Source of the DNA: Chloroflexota bacterium
GTDB taxonomy: Bacteria > Chloroflexota > Limnocylindria > P2-11E
Length of the DNA: 64,000 nucleotides
Assembly (NCBI GenBank): GCA_005889405.1
Contig: VBFY01000055.1
Span: 1-64,000, forward strand
Reading direction: 5' to 3'
Of the stretch, positions 15,684 through 23,835 are shown in pieces (within the stretch, counting starts at the first letter, position 1; every line of letters starts with the position of its first letter). A model generated the notes under the pieces. That model was given only the letters and a program-made list of their open reading frames with translations, ran no database searches and had not been told where the DNA came from. The position numbers and the translations under genes are program-made.

Positions 15684-16846
15684 AAGGCAAGCCGCCACCT
15701 CGCGGGCGTTCGACCCTCGGCTGGTGGTACACGGCGACCGGCAAGGCGCGCGAGCGGAAGATGTGGGGAACGATCGTCGGCATCGGCGGAGCGCTGCTCT
15801 TTCCGGTCGTCAACAACGTCCTCGGCCTGGGGTGGGAAGCGAAGTCCATCCCGATCACGCTCTTCATCGTGCTCGCGCTCGGTCTCAACGTCGTCGTCGG
15901 CTTCGCGGGCCTGCTCGACCTCGGATACGCGGCCTTCTTCGCGATCGGCGCCTACACGATGGCCTTCCTCACGTCGACGGTGAGTCCGATCGGGTTCGTT
16001 CGCGAGGGCAACCACGTGAACTTCTTCCTGGCGATGTTCGTCAGCTCTGCGGTCGCTGCGCTCTTCGGTGTGCTGCTCGGTGCACCGACGCTGCGCCTGC
16101 GCGGTGACTACCTCGCGATCGTGACGCTGGGGTTCGGTGAGATCGTGCCCCTCGTGATCAAGAACACACCGGAGATCACCAAAGGCACACAGGGTATGAA
16201 TCCCATTGGCTATCCCGAGATCCCGGGCCTGCAGTTCGCCGTGGATCCGATCCCCTGGTACTACCTCATCGTCGCGGTCCTCATGGTGTCGGTGCTCATC
16301 ACCGCGCGACTCCGAACCTCGCGCGTCGGCCGCGCATGGGCCGCCATGCGCGAGGACGAAGTCGCGGCCGCCTCGATGGGTGTGAACCTTGTGACCACGA
16401 AGCTGTTCGCCTTCGCCCTCGGAGCGAGCTTCTCGGGATTCGCGGGATCGATCTGGGCGAGCTACCTGCAGGTCATCGCACCGGAGCAGTTCGATTTCTC
16501 GGTGTCGATCTTCGTCCTCTGCATGATCATCCTGGGCGGTCTCGGCAACATCGGCGGGGTCATCGCCGGCGGGCTCCTGCTCGGCTTCGTCGACCGCATC
16601 CTGTTCGACTGGATCAACGGTCTGGTTCACGGCGTCGGTGCCGCGATCGGCAATCAGGACCTGGCGATCATGGACGTGAGCCGCTCGCGCCAGCTCATCT
16701 TCGGCGTCGCGCTGGTGGCGATGATGTTGCTGCGACCTGAGGGCCTCTTCCCGAGCGCGACGCGCCGTGCCGAGCTGCACGCCGCGGAGGAGGACGAGGG
16801 CGCGCTCGAGCAGGAGCGCGCCATCCTGGTGGACGTCGAGCGATGA
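15680..16846 (+). CDS. livM: Branched-chain amino acid ABC permease LivM
   Basis: 388 residues from the ATG in the ATGA overlap with livH. A basic N-terminal extension of about 30 residues precedes the membrane domain. Characteristic blocks are 'LALGLNVVVGFAGLLDLGYA', 'LRLRGDYLAIVTLGFGEIV' and 'GRAWAAMREDEVAAASMGVN'. The acidic C-terminal tail ('HAAEEDEGALEQERA') is longer than usual. It pairs with LivH as the translocation pore. Confidence 0.88.
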   Translation: MKGKPPPRGRSTLGWWYTATGKARERKMWGTIVGIGGALLFPVVNNVLGLGWEAKSIPITLFIVLALGLNVVVGFAGLLDLGYAAFFAIGAYTMAFLTSTVSPIGFVREGNHVNFFLAMFVSSAVAALFGVLLGAPTLRLRGDYLAIVTLGFGEIVPLVIKNTPEITKGTQGMNPIGYPEIPGLQFAVDPIPWYYLIVAVLMVSVLITARLRTSRVGRAWAAMREDEVAAASMGVNLVTTKLFAFALGASFSGFAGSIWASYLQVIAPEQFDFSVSIFVLCMIILGGLGNIGGVIAGGLLLGFVDRILFDWINGLVHGVGAAIGNQDLAIMDVSRSRQLIFGVALVAMMLLRPEGLFPSATRRAELHAAEEDEGALEQERAILVDVER

Positions 16847-17625
16847 CCGGGATGCAGAACGTTCTTGAAGCGCGCGCGGTCACAAAGCAGTTCGGCGGGC
16901 TCGTCGCCGTCTCAAACATCGACTTCGTCATCCCCGAGGGCTCGATCGTGAGCCTCATCGGTCCGAACGGCGCGGGCAAGACGACGTTCTTCAACGTCAT
17001 CGCCGGCCTCTACCGCCCGACGAGCGGCACCATCACGTTCGGCGGCCGCAACATCTCGGGCCAGCCGCCGCACCGCATCACGCGGCTCGGCATCGCGCGC
17101 ACATTCCAGAACATCCGGCTCTTCCACAACATGAGCGCGATCGAGAACGTCATGGTCGGGCACCACTCGCGCATGGAAGCGACGCCGTTCGAGGCTATCC
17201 TGCGCCTGCCGCGCGAGCGGCGCGAGGAGCGCGAGACGCGCGATGTCTGCCGCGAACTGCTGAAGTACGTCGGCCTCGAGGGGCGCGACGATGTGACCGC
17301 GAAGAACCTGCCGTACGGCGACCAGCGCCGGCTCGAGATGGCGCGGGCCCTCGCCACGGAACCGAAGCTCCTGCTGCTCGACGAGCCGACCGCCGGAATG
17401 GATCCGAACGAGACCGGACGGATGACGCACTTCATCCGCCGGCTGCGTGAGGAGCGCAAGATCACGATCCTGCTCATCGAGCACGACATGAAGGTCGTCA
17501 TGGGCATCTCGGATCGTGTGACCGTGCTCGACCACGGCACGAAGATCGCCGAAGGCGCGCCTGAGGCCGTGCAGCGTGACCCGCGCGTCATCGAGGCCTA
17601 TCTGGGGAAAGCCAAGGTCGCCTGA
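16843..17625 (+). CDS. livG: Branched-chain amino acid ABC ATPase LivG
   Basis: 260 residues. Walker A 'GPNGAGKTTFFNVIAG', the LivG-type 'GIARTFQNIRLFHNMSAIEN', signature region 'NLPYGDQRRLEMARALATEP' (canonical LSxGQ replaced by LPYGDQ, common in LivG), Walker B 'LLLLDEPTAGMDP' and the H-loop in 'ILLIEHDMKVVMG'. ATGA overlap with livM. Confidence 0.92.
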   Translation: MTGMQNVLEARAVTKQFGGLVAVSNIDFVIPEGSIVSLIGPNGAGKTTFFNVIAGLYRPTSGTITFGGRNISGQPPHRITRLGIARTFQNIRLFHNMSAIENVMVGHHSRMEATPFEAILRLPRERREERETRDVCRELLKYVGLEGRDDVTAKNLPYGDQRRLEMARALATEPKLLLLDEPTAGMDPNETGRMTHFIRRLREERKITILLIEHDMKVVMGISDRVTVLDHGTKIAEGAPEAVQRDPRVIEAYLGKAKVA

Positions 17626-18341
17626 TGCCGCTGCTCGAGGTCCAGCAGGTCCACACCTATTACGGCAACATCCAGGCCCTCAAGGGCGTCTCGCTCAAGG
17701 TCGAGAAAGGCGAGATCGTCACGCTCATCGGAAGCAACGGCGCGGGGAAGACGACGACCCTGCGCACCATCGCCGGCGTCCTGCGTCCCCGGAAGGGCAC
17801 CGTCCGCATGGGCGACCGCGACCTCACGAAGGTTCCGGCGAACGAGATCGTTCGGCTCGGTGTCGCGCACTCGCCGGAGGGACGACGGATCTTCTCGCGT
17901 ATGTCGGTGAAAGAGAACCTGGAGATGGGCGCCTACGCGCGGACCGATCCGCCCGCGGAGCTCGCGAAGGACTTCGAGCGCGTCTACGAGCTCTTCCCGC
18001 GGCTGAAGGAAAGGCTGACCCAGCGCGCCGGCACACTCTCTGGGGGCGAGCAGCAGATGCTCGCGATCGGACGCGCCCTGATGGCACGACCGACGGTGCT
18101 GCTGCTCGACGAGCCATCGATGGGGCTCGCGCCGGTGCTGGTCGAGCTCGTATTCAAGACGATCCAGGACATCAACGCGCAGGGCATGACCGTGCTGCTG
18201 GTCGAGCAGAACGCGCACATGGCGCTCTCGATCGCGCATCGCGGCTATGTGCTGCAGACCGGGCGCATCGTCCTCTCGGACAGCGCGAAGAACCTCGCGG
18301 AAAACGAGATGGTCCGTAAGGCGTACCTCGGCGAGGAATAG
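17625..18341 (+). CDS. livF: Branched-chain amino acid ABC ATPase LivF
   Basis: 238 residues. Walker A 'GSNGAGKTTTLRTIAG', signature 'LSGGEQQMLAIGRALMARP', Walker B 'VLLLDEPSMGLAP' and 'VLLVEQNAHMALSIAHRGYV'. The start overlaps the livG stop as TGATG. Last gene of livKHMGF and 22 nt before the tRNA nucleotidyltransferase gene. Confidence 0.92.
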   Translation: MPLLEVQQVHTYYGNIQALKGVSLKVEKGEIVTLIGSNGAGKTTTLRTIAGVLRPRKGTVRMGDRDLTKVPANEIVRLGVAHSPEGRRIFSRMSVKENLEMGAYARTDPPAELAKDFERVYELFPRLKERLTQRAGTLSGGEQQMLAIGRALMARPTVLLLDEPSMGLAPVLVELVFKTIQDINAQGMTVLLVEQNAHMALSIAHRGYVLQTGRIVLSDSAKNLAENEMVRKAYLGEE

Positions 18342-18363
18342 TCGCCACCGCGATACTCAGGCC

Positions 18364-19707
18364 GTGACCATCACCGAACTGCGGGTCCCAAAGGACGTTG
18401 AAAAGGTCGTCGCGACGCTCACCGCGGCCGCTCACGACGCGTACGTGGTCGGCGGCTGCGTGCGTGACGCGATCCGCGGTGTCGATCCGCAGGACTGGGA
18501 TGTCGCGACCGACGCGACGCCGGAGGAGATCCAGAAGCTCTTCGCGCGCTCGCTCTATACGAACCGCTTTGGCACGGTGGTGGTGCGCTCGGGCGAGCAT
18601 GAGGTCGAAGTCACGACCTACCGCACCGAGGCCGGCTATACCGACCATCGGCGACCCGATCACGTGGCCTTCACCGACTCACTTCGCGACGACCTCTCTC
18701 GCCGCGACTTCACGATGAACGCGATGGCCTGGCGGCCCGGCAAGAACGGGACGCCGGGCGAGCTCGTCGACCCGTTTGGTGGCCAGCGCGACCTCGACGC
18801 GCGTCTGTTGCGAGCGGTCGGCGAGCCGGAGGAGCGCTTCCGCGAGGACGCGCTCCGGATGCTGCGCGCCGTGCGCTTCGCGACGCTGCTGGATATGCGG
18901 ATCGACGAACGGACGGTCATCGCGATCCGCCGGAACGCGCATCTTGCGGCGACCCTTTCCGGCGAGCGCCTCAATCAGGAGCTCACGAAGATCCTCGCCG
19001 CGGAGCGTCCCTCGGTCGCCTTTCGGTTGCTTTCGGATGTCGGCCTGCTCGCCGTCATCTGCCCTGAGCTCGAGGAATGCAAGAAGACGCCGCAGGACAA
19101 GGTCGCGGCGCAGGACGTCTTCGAACACTCACTGGCGACCGTGGACGCGACGCCGGCGAACGATCTCGTGCTGCGGCTGGCCGGCCTGTTCCACGACATC
19201 GGCAAGCCGGATACGTTCGCTGACGGTCACTTCCACCAGCACGAGTTCGTCGGCGAATTCAAGGCGCGTCAGATCCTGCGTCGCTGGAAGTTCGACAAGG
19301 AGACGGTGGCCGAGGTCACGCACCTCATCCGCCATCACATGTTCTGGTACGAGACTCACTGGACCGACTCGGCCGTGCGTCGCTTCATCCGGACCATTGG
19401 TCTCGACTACATCCCCGCGCTCTTCGCGCTGCGGCGCGCCGACAACATCGGCAGCGGCGCGCGCTCGCCACGGATGTACGCGCTCGAGGCGCTCTGGCGG
19501 CGCGTCCAGGAGCAGATCGCCGCGGCAAACGCATTCTCGTTGCGCGACCTCGCGATCGACGGCAACGACATCATGCGGGAGCTCGCGATCCTGCCAGGGC
19601 CGGAGGTCGGCCGTATTCTGAACGTGCTGTTCGAGCGGGTGCTCGACGAGCCATCGCTCAACACGCGCGAGAAGCTCATCGAGCTCGCGAAAGCCATGCG
19701 ACCCTAG
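18364..19707 (+). CDS. cca: CCA tRNA nucleotidyltransferase / poly(A) polymerase-family protein
   Basis: 447 residues from GTG 18364. The class II nucleotidyltransferase head has 'VVGGCVRDAIRGVDPQDWDV' with the metal-binding DxD as D-W-D, then 'RRDFTMNAMAW' and 'EERFREDALRMLRAVRFA'. The C-terminal half carries an HD domain ('LFHDIGKPDTF', 'VTHLIRHHMFWYE'). Head plus HD is typical of bacterial CCA-adding enzymes, though PcnB-like or A-adding activity cannot be excluded from sequence alone. It may be co-transcribed with liv by read-through. Confidence 0.86.
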   Translation: MTITELRVPKDVEKVVATLTAAAHDAYVVGGCVRDAIRGVDPQDWDVATDATPEEIQKLFARSLYTNRFGTVVVRSGEHEVEVTTYRTEAGYTDHRRPDHVAFTDSLRDDLSRRDFTMNAMAWRPGKNGTPGELVDPFGGQRDLDARLLRAVGEPEERFREDALRMLRAVRFATLLDMRIDERTVIAIRRNAHLAATLSGERLNQELTKILAAERPSVAFRLLSDVGLLAVICPELEECKKTPQDKVAAQDVFEHSLATVDATPANDLVLRLAGLFHDIGKPDTFADGHFHQHEFVGEFKARQILRRWKFDKETVAEVTHLIRHHMFWYETHWTDSAVRRFIRTIGLDYIPALFALRRADNIGSGARSPRMYALEALWRRVQEQIAAANAFSLRDLAIDGNDIMRELAILPGPEVGRILNVLFERVLDEPSLNTREKLIELAKAMRP

Positions 19708-19718
19708 GGAAGCGAGCC

Positions 19719-20204
19719 TTGAACGAGGCCGTGGCGGCAGAGCTCGTTCGGATGGCCGACGAGGATCAGCAGATGCGTCGGAAGATGCAGGCCGTCCACG
19801 AGGAACTCCGGGCGATCGACGCGCGTAACACCGAGCGCCTTCGCGCGATGGTTGCGGAGATTGGCTGGCCAACACGCTCCAAAGTCGGTCCGGCGGCCGA
19901 GCACGTGGCGTGGCTCCTGGTGCAGCACGCCGATCACAACGTCGCGTTCCAGCGGCACTGCCTCGCGCTGATGGAGCGCGAGTCAGGCGATGAGGTGTGC
20001 GCGAACCACCTCGCCTACCTTGAGGACCGAATCCGCGTGGCCGAGGGCCGGCCGCAGCGATACGGCACTCAGCTCAATATGACCGACCACGGCCTCGACG
20101 TGAAAGAGCTGGAAGATCCGGCCAACGTAGACGAACGCCGTCAGCGCGTCGGACTGGAACCGATCGCGGAGTACATCAAGCGCGCGAGGGGTTCGGCTTC
20201 CTAA
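19719..20204 (+). CDS. DUF6624-like protein
   Basis: 161 residues beginning with TTG 19719. It matches the DUF6624 pattern: 'ELVRMADEDQQMRRKM', 'EIGWPTRSKVGPAAEHVAWL', 'VQHADHNVAFQRHCLALM', 'YLEDRIRVAEGRPQRYGTQL' and 'DPANVDERRQRVGLEPIAEY'. Soluble, mostly helical, function unknown. Overlaps the convergent YtxH gene by 4 nt at its 3' end. Confidence 0.7.
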   Translation: MNEAVAAELVRMADEDQQMRRKMQAVHEELRAIDARNTERLRAMVAEIGWPTRSKVGPAAEHVAWLLVQHADHNVAFQRHCLALMERESGDEVCANHLAYLEDRIRVAEGRPQRYGTQLNMTDHGLDVKELEDPANVDERRQRVGLEPIAEYIKRARGSAS

Positions 20205-20578
20205 CTACGCTCGTAGACGGTCGTGGGCGTCGTGTAGGCCTGCGTCCCGCCGTTCCCGCTCTTCGCGGCGTGGATCTGCTCGATCCCCTCTTCGCCCGGA
20301 CGCTTCATCTTGTCGACCTGCTGCACGAGGCGCCGCCGGGTCTCGTCCCCCGGATACGGTGCGGCGATGAGCGCGATCGCCACGCCGACCACCGCGCCGA
20401 GAACGAGCCCGACACCAAGCCACACGATTCCGGGCGGCTCGCTGCGCCGACCGAAGTCCGACAGCTTCATCTTCCCGATGTCCGACGCCTTTGCGTCACT
20501 GACGAAGTCAGATGCTCGCTTGCCCGCTTCGCTGCGGATCTCCTCGAACATGTCCCGCAGATCTTTCGCGCTCACCAT
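20201..20578 (-). CDS. YtxH-like single-span membrane protein
   Basis: 125 residues. An amphipathic, charged N-terminal region of about 50 residues precedes one membrane helix ('IVWLGVGLVLGAVVGVAIAL'). Then comes the YtxH-type 'IAAPYPGDETRRRLVQQVDK' after the membrane span and a Gly/Thr-rich tail. YtxH proteins are small envelope or stress-associated proteins of unclear mechanism. A second shorter relative is at 49063-49320. Confidence 0.65.
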   Translation of the reverse strand: MVSAKDLRDMFEEIRSEAGKRASDFVSDAKASDIGKMKLSDFGRRSEPPGIVWLGVGLVLGAVVGVAIALIAAPYPGDETRRRLVQQVDKMKRPGEEGIEQIHAAKSGNGGTQAYTTPTTVYERS

Positions 20579-20681
20579 GCCATGACCTCCACGCGGGTAC
20601 GCCGCTCGGCGCCCATGCGATTACGGCCGTTACTCATGGAGCAGCGAGCTGCTCCAGAAAGCCGGAGCCGTACGGCGGAGG

Positions 20682-21786
20682 TCACTGAGCAGTCGGTGTG
20701 CCACCGGCCGGCTTTGACAGCGCCGCCTCGATGAAGGCGTCGATATCGCCGTCGAGCACACGCGTGGGGTCCCCGACTTCGACGCCGGTCCGGTGGTCCT
20801 TCACCAGGGTGTACGGGTGGAGGACATACGAGCGGATCTGGCTGCCCCAGTCGGCCGAGCGCATCTCGCCACGCTCGCGGGCCTGTTCGGCCTCCTGTTC
20901 GAGCACCCGCTTCTCGAGAAGCCGAGCCTTCAGGATGCGCATCGCGGTCTCCCGGTTCTGCAGCTGCGAGCGCTCGTTCTGGCACGACACGACGATGCCG
21001 CTCGGTAGGTGCGTGATGCGCACCGCGGTCTCGGTCTTGTTCACGTTCTGCCCGCCGGCGCCGGTCGCGCGATAGGTGTCGATCTTCAGCTCCTCGGGTC
21101 GGATGTCGATCTCGGCGTCATCCTGGACCTGTGGCGTCGGATCGACGAGCGCGAATGAGGTCTGCCGGCGCTTTTGGAAATCGAAGGGCGAGATCCGCAC
21201 CAGACGATGCGTGCCACGCTCGGTCTTGAGATATCCGTAGGCGTACGGACCCTCGACCGTAAGCGTCGCACTGCGGATGCCTGCCTCTTCGCCTGGTGTC
21301 GACTCGACGATCTCGGCTTTGAACCCGTGGCGCTCGGCCCAGCGCAGATACATCCGCACGAGCATCTGCGCCCAGTCGGCCGCATCGGTTCCGCCGACGC
21401 CCGCGGAGATCGCGACGACGGCATCGCGTTCGTCGTACGGGCCACCGAGCTGCGCCTCGAGGCTCGCTTTGTCGACCTCACCGATCAGTTCCTGCAGCTC
21501 GCGCTCGAGGTCGGCGCTCAGAGCGGGATCCTCAGCCATCGACGCGAGCTCGGCGAGGTCAGCCGTGCGCTGTCGGAAGGAATCCCAGCGCTCGACGCGG
21601 GCCCGGACCAGGCCGAGCCGCTTCATGACCTGCTGCGCGCGTTGACGGTCGTTCCAGAGATCGGGCGCGGAGGACTCGGCCTCTAGACGCGCAACCTCGC
21701 CGCGGAGAGAAGGGAGGTCAAAGGAACACCGCCATGCGGTCGATGCGCTCGCGCAGAGCGGCGAGCGCCGCTGGGTCCAGCGTCAC
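20682..21786 (-). CDS. prfB: Peptide chain release factor 2, with programmed +1 frameshift
   Basis: Coding runs from GTG 21786 for 22 codons to CTT, meets an in-frame TGA at 21720-21718, and resumes in the +1 frame at GAC 21719 through to 20682. The joined product is 367 residues, the normal RF2 length. RF2 hallmarks are the stop-reading tripeptide SPF (about 199-201, in 'VRISPFDFQKRRQTSF') and GGQ (about 244-246, in 'TGAGGQNVNKTETAVRITH'). RF2 reads UGA and UAA, so low RF2 favours the shift: classic autoregulation. The gene starts 6 nt after the cysteine-rich gene. Confidence 0.93.
21717..21723 (-). promoter_or_regulatory. prfB programmed +1 frameshift site CTTTGAC
   Basis: On the minus strand the sequence is CTT TGA C, the conserved slippery codon, stop and following C. 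A purine-rich GGCGG lies 5 nt before the CTT and may act as the stimulatory internal Shine-Dalgarno, weaker than the E. coli AGGGGG. Confidence 0.9.
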
Positions 21787-21792
21787 GATGCT

Positions 21793-21990
21793 TCAGCGCT
21801 TGCGGGGTCGTTCGAAGGAGGTCGTGACGGGCTGAGCGACGGGTGCCAGCTTGCCAGCGGCGAAGCTGACGAAAGTCACGCAGGGGCAGTAGGTGTTGCG
21901 AGGGCAGCGAGGGCAGTCGCCGTCACAGTCCAGGGTGGCGCCGTAGGAACACTTGAGGCAGTTGTCCTCGCAGACGATCCACTCTTTCAT
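21793..21990 (-). CDS. Cysteine-rich mini-protein with two CX3CX2C motifs
   Basis: 65 residues from ATG 21990, with GGGGAG 5 nt upstream. Eight cysteines occupy residues 7-37: 'CEDNCLKC' and 'CDGDCPRC' each have C-x3-C-x2-C spacing, followed by 'CPC'. The C-terminal 28 residues are Cys-free and end basic ('FERPRKR'). No known family is assigned; a zinc or iron-sulfur site is likely. It sits directly upstream of prfB, 6 nt apart, and downstream of lgt2 on the same strand. Confidence 0.6.
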   Translation of the reverse strand: MKEWIVCEDNCLKCSYGATLDCDGDCPRCPRNTYCPCVTFVSFAAGKLAPVAQPVTTSFERPRKR

Positions 21991-22039
21991 AACCGCTCCC
22001 CAACAGGCGCGGCATCTGTGCCGCTTTCCGTACGCGAGT

Positions 22040-22876
22040 TTACCGGTCTGACACCTGCTTGAGAAGGGGTTTTTCCCCATTTCGTGCTCGGGATGTGGTT
22101 GCCAGCCGGGCTGCTCGGCGCACCAGCACAGGCAGACTGACCGCTCCAGCGCCCAAATACAGGAGGCCGAGCACCTGGGCTTGCTGCAGGCCGTCGAGGA
22201 AAAGGGGGTCCGTCCGAAGGAAGGAAAGCAGGAAACGGCCGCCGCCCAGCAGGAGCAGGTAGGCAAGCCAGACCCGGCCCTCTGGCGGGTGCCCCCGAAC
22301 GCGCCGCCAGTAGAGGTAGAGCAGGACGAAGATCCCCAGCATCAGCAGGCCGTCGTACGCGCCGATGGGATGGACGGACGTGCTCTGGCCAAGCGTGCTT
22401 GGATGGGTGTAGCGCACGCACCACGGGACGTCGCCGCACGGGACGGAGTGGTGCTCGCCGTTGACGATGTCGCCGATCCGCCCGATGGCCTCACCGAGCG
22501 CGATCCCGATGACGCTGATGTCGAACATGAAGCCGACCGGCAGACGCAGCCGGCGCGCGGCGAGGTAACCGGCGATGGTCGAGCCGATCGGTGCGCCCAT
22601 AGTCCCGATGCCGCCGCTCCAGAACTGAAGCGCGCGCAGCGGGTCGTTCGCGTACAGGGCCCAGTTGTCCGTGACATGCGCGATGCGCGCGCCGATGAGT
22701 CCACCGATGACGACCGCGATCGCGAAGGGATAGATCCGCTCGTCGCGCACCAAGTAGCGCGCGCAGCGGATCGACACGAACGCTCCAGCGAGCATTCCGA
22801 CGAAGGCGAAGATCGAGTGCCAGGCGACGCGGAGTGACCCGATCAGCAGATCCGGGTCGAACGGCAGCTCGATCAG
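22040..22876 (-). CDS. lgt: Prolipoprotein diacylglyceryl transferase-like protein (second copy)
   Basis: 278 residues if started at CTG 22876, which overlaps the first lgt stop as CTGA. The two N-termini align residue for residue (L-I-E-L-P-F-D-P here, M-I-S-I-P-F-D-P in copy 1) and no ATG, GTG or TTG is available at that point. Seven membrane helices are suggested. The Lgt signature is 'AIGRIGDIVNGEHHSVPCGD'. The loop 'FWSGGIGTMGAPIGS' is less conserved than in copy 1. It may transfer diacylglycerol to lipobox cysteines or be a diverged paralogue. Confidence 0.78.
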   Translation of the reverse strand: MIELPFDPDLLIGSLRVAWHSIFAFVGMLAGAFVSIRCARYLVRDERIYPFAIAVVIGGLIGARIAHVTDNWALYANDPLRALQFWSGGIGTMGAPIGSTIAGYLAARRLRLPVGFMFDISVIGIALGEAIGRIGDIVNGEHHSVPCGDVPWCVRYTHPSTLGQSTSVHPIGAYDGLLMLGIFVLLYLYWRRVRGHPPEGRVWLAYLLLLGGGRFLLSFLRTDPLFLDGLQQAQVLGLLYLGAGAVSLPVLVRRAARLATTSRARNGEKPLLKQVSDR

Positions 22877-23670
22877 GTCGTCGCCATCTCCGGCGCACGA
22901 CGCCCGAACACCGTCAGCCGGATGATCATCGGAATCGCCCCGGCGAGCACGAAGAGGGCGATGACTTGGTCTTCGCGGAGCCCGAAGACGTAGGTCGGGT
23001 CGTTGATGCGTAGGAAGCCGAGCAGCAGTCGACCGATGCCGTACCACGCGGCGGCGAGCCAGAAGATCAGGCCGTCGCGAAGCCCGCGCCCGCGAAGCGC
23101 AAGCGCGGCCGCCATGCCGATCAGATTCCAGACGAGGTCATAGCCGACGACGAGATGCACCGGCCCCGGCTGACCCAGATATCCCGGACCGTCATACGTG
23201 TAGCCGACGCAGAGCCCGTACGGGGCTTCGCAAGGGACAGCGTGATGCTCGCCGTTGATGATGTCGCCGATCCGCCCGATCGCGAAGCCGAGCAAGATGC
23301 CAGGGGCTGCCGCGTCGGCGCCGAACCCGATCGGCAGATGCCGGCGGATGCCGACGAGAAGGCCCGCGAGCACGCCGCCAACCGCGCCGCCCCAGATCGC
23401 GATCCCGCCCTGCCAAATCAGGAGGATCTGCACCGGGTCCGCGAGATAGAACTGCCACCGATCGATGATCGCAACGAGGCGCGCGCCGAGGATGCCAGCG
23501 ACGACGCCCCACGTCGCAACGGCGGTCGCGTCCTCCTCGGAGATGCGAAGACGAACGAGCCGCAGCGGGAGCCACACGCCGAACAGGATGCCAACCGCGG
23601 TGAAGATGCCGTGCCACGCGATGCTCAGCGGCCCGATGTGGATGTTGGGATCAAACGGAATCGAGATCAT
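22873..23670 (-). CDS. lgt: Prolipoprotein diacylglyceryl transferase
   Basis: 265-residue membrane enzyme that attaches diacylglycerol to the cysteine of lipoprotein precursors. Hallmarks are 'IWQGGIAIWGGAVGG', signature 'AIGRIGDIINGEHHAVPCEA' and the C-terminal 'LLGFLRINDPTYVFGLREDQ'. The window encodes several lipoproteins that would be its substrates. It sits between secA and the second lgt copy, coupled to the latter by a CTGA overlap. Confidence 0.88.
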   Translation of the reverse strand: MISIPFDPNIHIGPLSIAWHGIFTAVGILFGVWLPLRLVRLRISEEDATAVATWGVVAGILGARLVAIIDRWQFYLADPVQILLIWQGGIAIWGGAVGGVLAGLLVGIRRHLPIGFGADAAAPGILLGFAIGRIGDIINGEHHAVPCEAPYGLCVGYTYDGPGYLGQPGPVHLVVGYDLVWNLIGMAAALALRGRGLRDGLIFWLAAAWYGIGRLLLGFLRINDPTYVFGLREDQVIALFVLAGAIPMIIRLTVFGRRAPEMATT

Positions 23671-23835
23671 GGAACTCTTGCTGTGGGTCGACGCCGCGGA
23701 TCCTGCCGCGGCTCGGGGTCCTCGCTCGCTCGAAACACGCCCGCTCGGTCTTCTTCTAGGTCGTCCCCTCGTATCGCGGGCTCAACTCTCGCTCGCGAGG
23801 ACCCGACTCGCCGCGTCACCCGCGGCGTCGCCTCG

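Noticed and set aside
15659-16780. 373-codon minus-strand frame opposite livM
   Set aside because: Shadow of livM; charged repetitive composition without motifs.
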